This document shows, in pieces, positions 14,442 through 16,423 of a stretch of 16,423 bases of DNA (within the stretch, counting starts at the first letter, position 1; every line of letters begins with the position of its first letter). The stretch is from JBNJDW01 sp051745265 (GTDB lineage Bacteria > Pseudomonadota > Alphaproteobacteria > Micavibrionales > CSBR16-224). The stretch covers positions 1-16,423 of the forward strand of contig JBNJDW010000016.1 in NCBI GenBank assembly GCA_051745265.1, given 5' to 3'. The translations under genes were made by a program, and so were the position numbers. The notes beneath the pieces were generated by a model that saw only the letters and a list, made by a program, of their open reading frames with translations, had not been told where the DNA came from and made no database searches.

Positions 14442-15023
14442 TCACTTTATACTTTTTGCAATTTTACAAAACGGTACCATCAGAAAAGCGGACAAGGATT
14501 TTCTAAATTCATCCTCCGACATCAACCGATGACCGATGGCTTTTGATGCCAGCTCTAATTCTCTTTCAGGCCGAATAAGCGTTATACGTCCATAAAGGTT
14601 ATCGTCTTCTCTTGCCTCCAGACTGACGATTATTTTTACCATCGTAAAATCATCAAATTCAGGACTTGATGCAGGCACCGCCTTGTATCTATTTTCATCT
14701 GGTCGCGCATAGGCTTTAAACCTGTAAAATTCGTCCACTATAAAATCTTCTATTTGTGGGGTGGGCAAGACTAACTGTCTAGCATCTCGAAAATCGAACT
14801 CTATCCCTATTCCTTCACTTATTTGAAACGTTTCTGCATGCCATCCATAGTCCGGGTACAGTTTACACCTTTCCTCAGGACTTCCCGCCATAAAAAGTTT
14901 TATGCTATATACTGTATTATTATGGTTATTTGCTACCAACCAAGCAAGAATACTCAGGACCAAGGTCGAGGTTGTTATGATAATAGCGATAAGTTTTAAT
15001 ATCTTTCTAAATTCTTTAGTCAA
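14442..15023 (-). CDS. Single-pass membrane protein of unknown function, TTG start
   Basis: The 193-residue protein has one hydrophobic segment (about 9-31) and a hydrophilic domain (about 35-193), probably periplasmic. The start codon is TTG (15023), with AAAAGGG seven bases upstream; no better ATG is available. I recognise no domain. Visible features are RCKLYPDYGWHAE with a cysteine near the membrane, a beta-strand-like middle (MVKIIVSLEAR, LYGRITLIRPE) and a helical C-terminus ending in basic residues. A second cysteine (FCKIAK) near the end could pair with the first. It begins 21 bases after the stop of the lipoprotein gene before it, which suggests one operon. Confidence 0.68.
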   Translation of the reverse strand: MTKEFRKILKLIAIIITTSTLVLSILAWLVANNHNNTVYSIKLFMAGSPEERCKLYPDYGWHAETFQISEGIGIEFDFRDARQLVLPTPQIEDFIVDEFYRFKAYARPDENRYKAVPASSPEFDDFTMVKIIVSLEAREDDNLYGRITLIRPERELELASKAIGHRLMSEDEFRKSLSAFLMVPFCKIAKSIK

Positions 15024-15044
15024 ATTTATTCCCTTTTGTACTGA

Positions 15045-15476
15045 TCACATCGGCGCAATAGCCGCCGTGCTTGTAGCTGTTCTTGTTAATTTTTTACTCT
15101 CTGGATCGATGAAAAAGATCGCTTCCCAACTCACTCCAAAAGGAAAAATTTGATTGTTCCTATATTCATAACGAATGACATAGTTTTGTTTATGTAGTTT
15201 TTGTACACGCTCTGGCGGCTTATAACCTCGAGGGCCATCATGTGGATGAGGCTTCAGCCCCCAAATATCTTCAAAAACAGTCCTAACATCTTCTACAGAT
15301 GTCCCCACAGGGAATAAGTTTTTAATAACCGCGTCAAATTGATTGCCTCTATAATCTTCAAACCTAAACTCTGCGACATCAAATCGCGGACCGTTAGGAT
15401 CGGTTACCTTCATCGCGCAGGCGGCAAGGCCTAGACATAAAAAAGCAACAAATGATGCTGTATAGAAAATTTTCAT
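15045..15476 (-). CDS. Lipoprotein, downstream copy of a tandem pair, possible BamE-like fold
   Basis: The 143-residue protein has a type II signal peptide with lipobox LAAC (C20 lipidated); the residue after Cys is Ala, which favours the outer membrane. It shares with the next gene upstream the segment MKVTDPN-x-PRFDV-x-EFRFEDYRG, the block FPVGT, a central GLK, FG-x-SW and the ending I-x-PM. The order 'FPVGT plus a helix with regular V/I spacing, then strands Y-I-R-Y-E-Y and SWEAIFFIDPE' recalls the SmpA/OmlA (BamE) domain, in which a pGms...v loop and helix precede a small sheet. This is a fold guess, not an identification. GAG lies about 9 bases before the ATG. Function unknown. Confidence 0.75.
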   Translation of the reverse strand: MKIFYTASFVAFLCLGLAACAMKVTDPNGPRFDVAEFRFEDYRGNQFDAVIKNLFPVGTSVEDVRTVFEDIWGLKPHPHDGPRGYKPPERVQKLHKQNYVIRYEYRNNQIFPFGVSWEAIFFIDPESKKLTRTATSTAAIAPM

Positions 15477-15868
15477 ACCTACGATCTCGCTTATTATTTT
15501 TACATCGGGCTGATCGAGCTTTGCAAAGCTTTTAAAGCCTTTAAGCGATTATGTTCATCATATAGAAACGTTACCTGCCAGCTTATTCCGAATACGCCAT
15601 AATTTGGCTTAGTGTAATCATACATAAAAACTTTATCTGATTTTATGTTGTTAAATTTATTCTGCTTACCATTCCATTTTCTAAAATACGGTAGCCTTTG
15701 ACTTTTTAACCCTAATTCACGCTCCATAATATTTTCTATATTGCGCTTCTCTGTACCAACGGGAAAGATGGACTGCATAACCTTTTGAATATCCTGCCCT
15801 CTATAATCCTCAAACCTGAACTCTGATACATCAAAGCGCGGATCGTTAGGATCGGTTACCTTCATCGC
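15393..15868 (-). repeat. Direct repeat from lipoprotein gene duplication
   Basis: The 5' parts of the two lipoprotein genes match closely at DNA level over about 100 bases (near 15346-15445 and 15797-15896), offset by about 452 bases. An uninterrupted identical block of 24 bases lies at 15393-15416 and 15845-15868. This is a tandem gene duplication; no insertion-sequence ends flank it. Confidence 0.7.
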
Positions 15869-15943
15869 ACAAGCCGTAAGACCGATACATAAAAAAACGA
15901 TAAGGATTTTATGGTAAGGAATTATCTTTAAAATCATTTTCAT
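15500..15943 (-). CDS. Lipoprotein, upstream copy of the tandem pair
   Basis: With ATG 15943 the protein has 147 residues and a type II signal peptide ending in LTAC (C25). GTG 15970 and ATG 15964 in the same frame would overlap the preceding gene and lengthen the n-region; ATG 15943 lies 10 bases after its stop (15954) and fits reinitiation, but the ribosome site is weak. The sequence after the lipidated Cys is nearly the same as in the neighbouring copy (MKVTDPN-x-PRFDV-x-EFRFEDYRG). The middle differs strongly, and the C-terminal FG-x-SW and I-x-PM are kept. The similarity extends to DNA, including 24 identical bases at 15845-15868 and 15393-15416. Likely an outer-membrane lipoprotein of unknown function. 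Confidence 0.72.
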   Translation of the reverse strand: MKMILKIIPYHKILIVFLCIGLTACAMKVTDPNDPRFDVSEFRFEDYRGQDIQKVMQSIFPVGTEKRNIENIMERELGLKSQRLPYFRKWNGKQNKFNNIKSDKVFMYDYTKPNYGVFGISWQVTFLYDEHNRLKALKALQSSISPM

Positions 15944-15953
15944 GAACTTTCTG

Positions 15954-16423
15954 TCATTCTCCATGTCCACCGCTGTATAAATAGATTACAGCCCTTCTGG
16001 GATCTCCATAATCCAAGGCTTTATACCACTTCATAAACCGCCCGTCATTACGGAACGGAGGTGCATATTTCTCAACTGTCCCGGTTGTTACCGGCTCATC
16101 CGTGATCTCAATACTGACATCCTTAAGCGAAACGCCACTGCCGAAAAATTCTTTCAGTGTTTGAACATGCCGCTCGTCCTCCTGCTCCACTTCAGAAATA
16201 ACAACGATACTGGTCAGATCATTTATATCTGTGAAGGACACAAATACCGGATAATCTTCTGGTGGCAGCGGTGCGCGCTTACCGACTAAACTTTCGTAAT
16301 ACGCAATCCCTTCCGGCGTCAGACCCGGGGGCCCGGGAAAGGCTGCAAAAACTTTTCGGTAATCATCAAAGCTGGTTAAGGCAAACAGGACACCACGATC
16401 ACCAAGATCAACCGCGACCATTT
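15954..16423 (-). CDS. Unrecognised protein, N-terminus probably cut by right window edge
   Basis: At least 155 residues are visible. An ATG lies at 16421, only two bases from the edge, so no ribosome site can be seen, and the beginning (MVAVDLGDRGVLFALTSFDD) reads like the interior of a domain. I regard the gene as partial. There is no visible signal peptide or membrane segment. Features are FPGPPGLTPEG, an acidic middle (SEVEQEDERH), a likely beta-rich part (VSLKDVSIEITDEPVTTGTV) and the tail RRAVIYLYSGGHGE. No family is recognised. Its stop lies 10 bases before the first lipoprotein start, so it heads the visible part of the unknown gene run. Confidence 0.6.
   Translation of the reverse strand, partial: MVAVDLGDRGVLFALTSFDDYRKVFAAFPGPPGLTPEGIAYYESLVGKRAPLPPEDYPVFVSFTDINDLTSIVVISEVEQEDERHVQTLKEFFGSGVSLKDVSIEITDEPVTTGTVEKYAPPFRNDGRFMKWYKALDYGDPRRAVIYLYSGGHGE

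Noticed and set aside
15346..15896. Mobile element creating the lipoprotein repeat
   Set aside because: No transposase, terminal inverted repeat or target duplication is seen; simple tandem duplication explains it.

Overview
The window reads as a piece of a Gram-negative, probably alphaproteobacterial chromosome. Lipoprotein signals, a MltB-type transglycosylase, a three-domain LplT-PlsC-acyl-ACP synthetase fusion and GGAAC-type ECF promoter motifs support this. Assignment below class level is not possible from the sequence alone. There are 16 protein genes, two of them cut by the window edges. I saw no rRNA, tRNA, CRISPR or insertion sequence, and no gene-free stretch longer than 300 bases.

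Left part (1-1917): an ECF sigma factor and its membrane anti-sigma factor (ATGA overlap, minus strand) face a gene for a secreted, glutamine-rich DUF4168 protein. Both divergent promoters carry the same motif with the same spacing (AACTTTTT-N5-CTG-N-GCTGTC-Y-TAT), separated by helically phased A/T tracts. This looks like a self-contained autoregulated envelope-stress switch and is the strongest new observation in the window.

Next (1942-3705): a MltB-type lytic transglycosylase without a peptidoglycan-binding domain, then an exported four-EF-hand protein with a clear terminator and a possible general-stress (EcfG-like) promoter. Then (3671-5622) an arsenic operon: an apparently leaderless arsR, an ArsI-type C-As lyase and an Acr3 arsenite pump. 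Together they would demethylate trivalent methylarsenic and export the arsenite.

Middle (5625-10743): a small glycine-rich membrane protein, the 1139-residue lysophospholipid transporter/acyltransferase/acyl-ACP synthetase fusion, and a divergent YeiH-type (UPF0324) transporter. The last is preceded by a near-consensus promoter so close to its ATG that its mRNA may also be leaderless. A perfect 13-bp palindrome overlaps the promoter of the fusion gene.

Right (10738-13805): a two-gene amino-acid operon (class I/II aminotransferase, then type-2 asparaginase/isoaspartyl peptidase) and a divergent HAD phosphatase with a probable TTG start. The last 2.6 kb (13829-16423) is a minus-strand run of five unrecognised genes: a polytopic membrane protein, a single-pass membrane protein, two tandemly duplicated lipoproteins and a partial gene at the right edge. 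It is the least explained part of the window.
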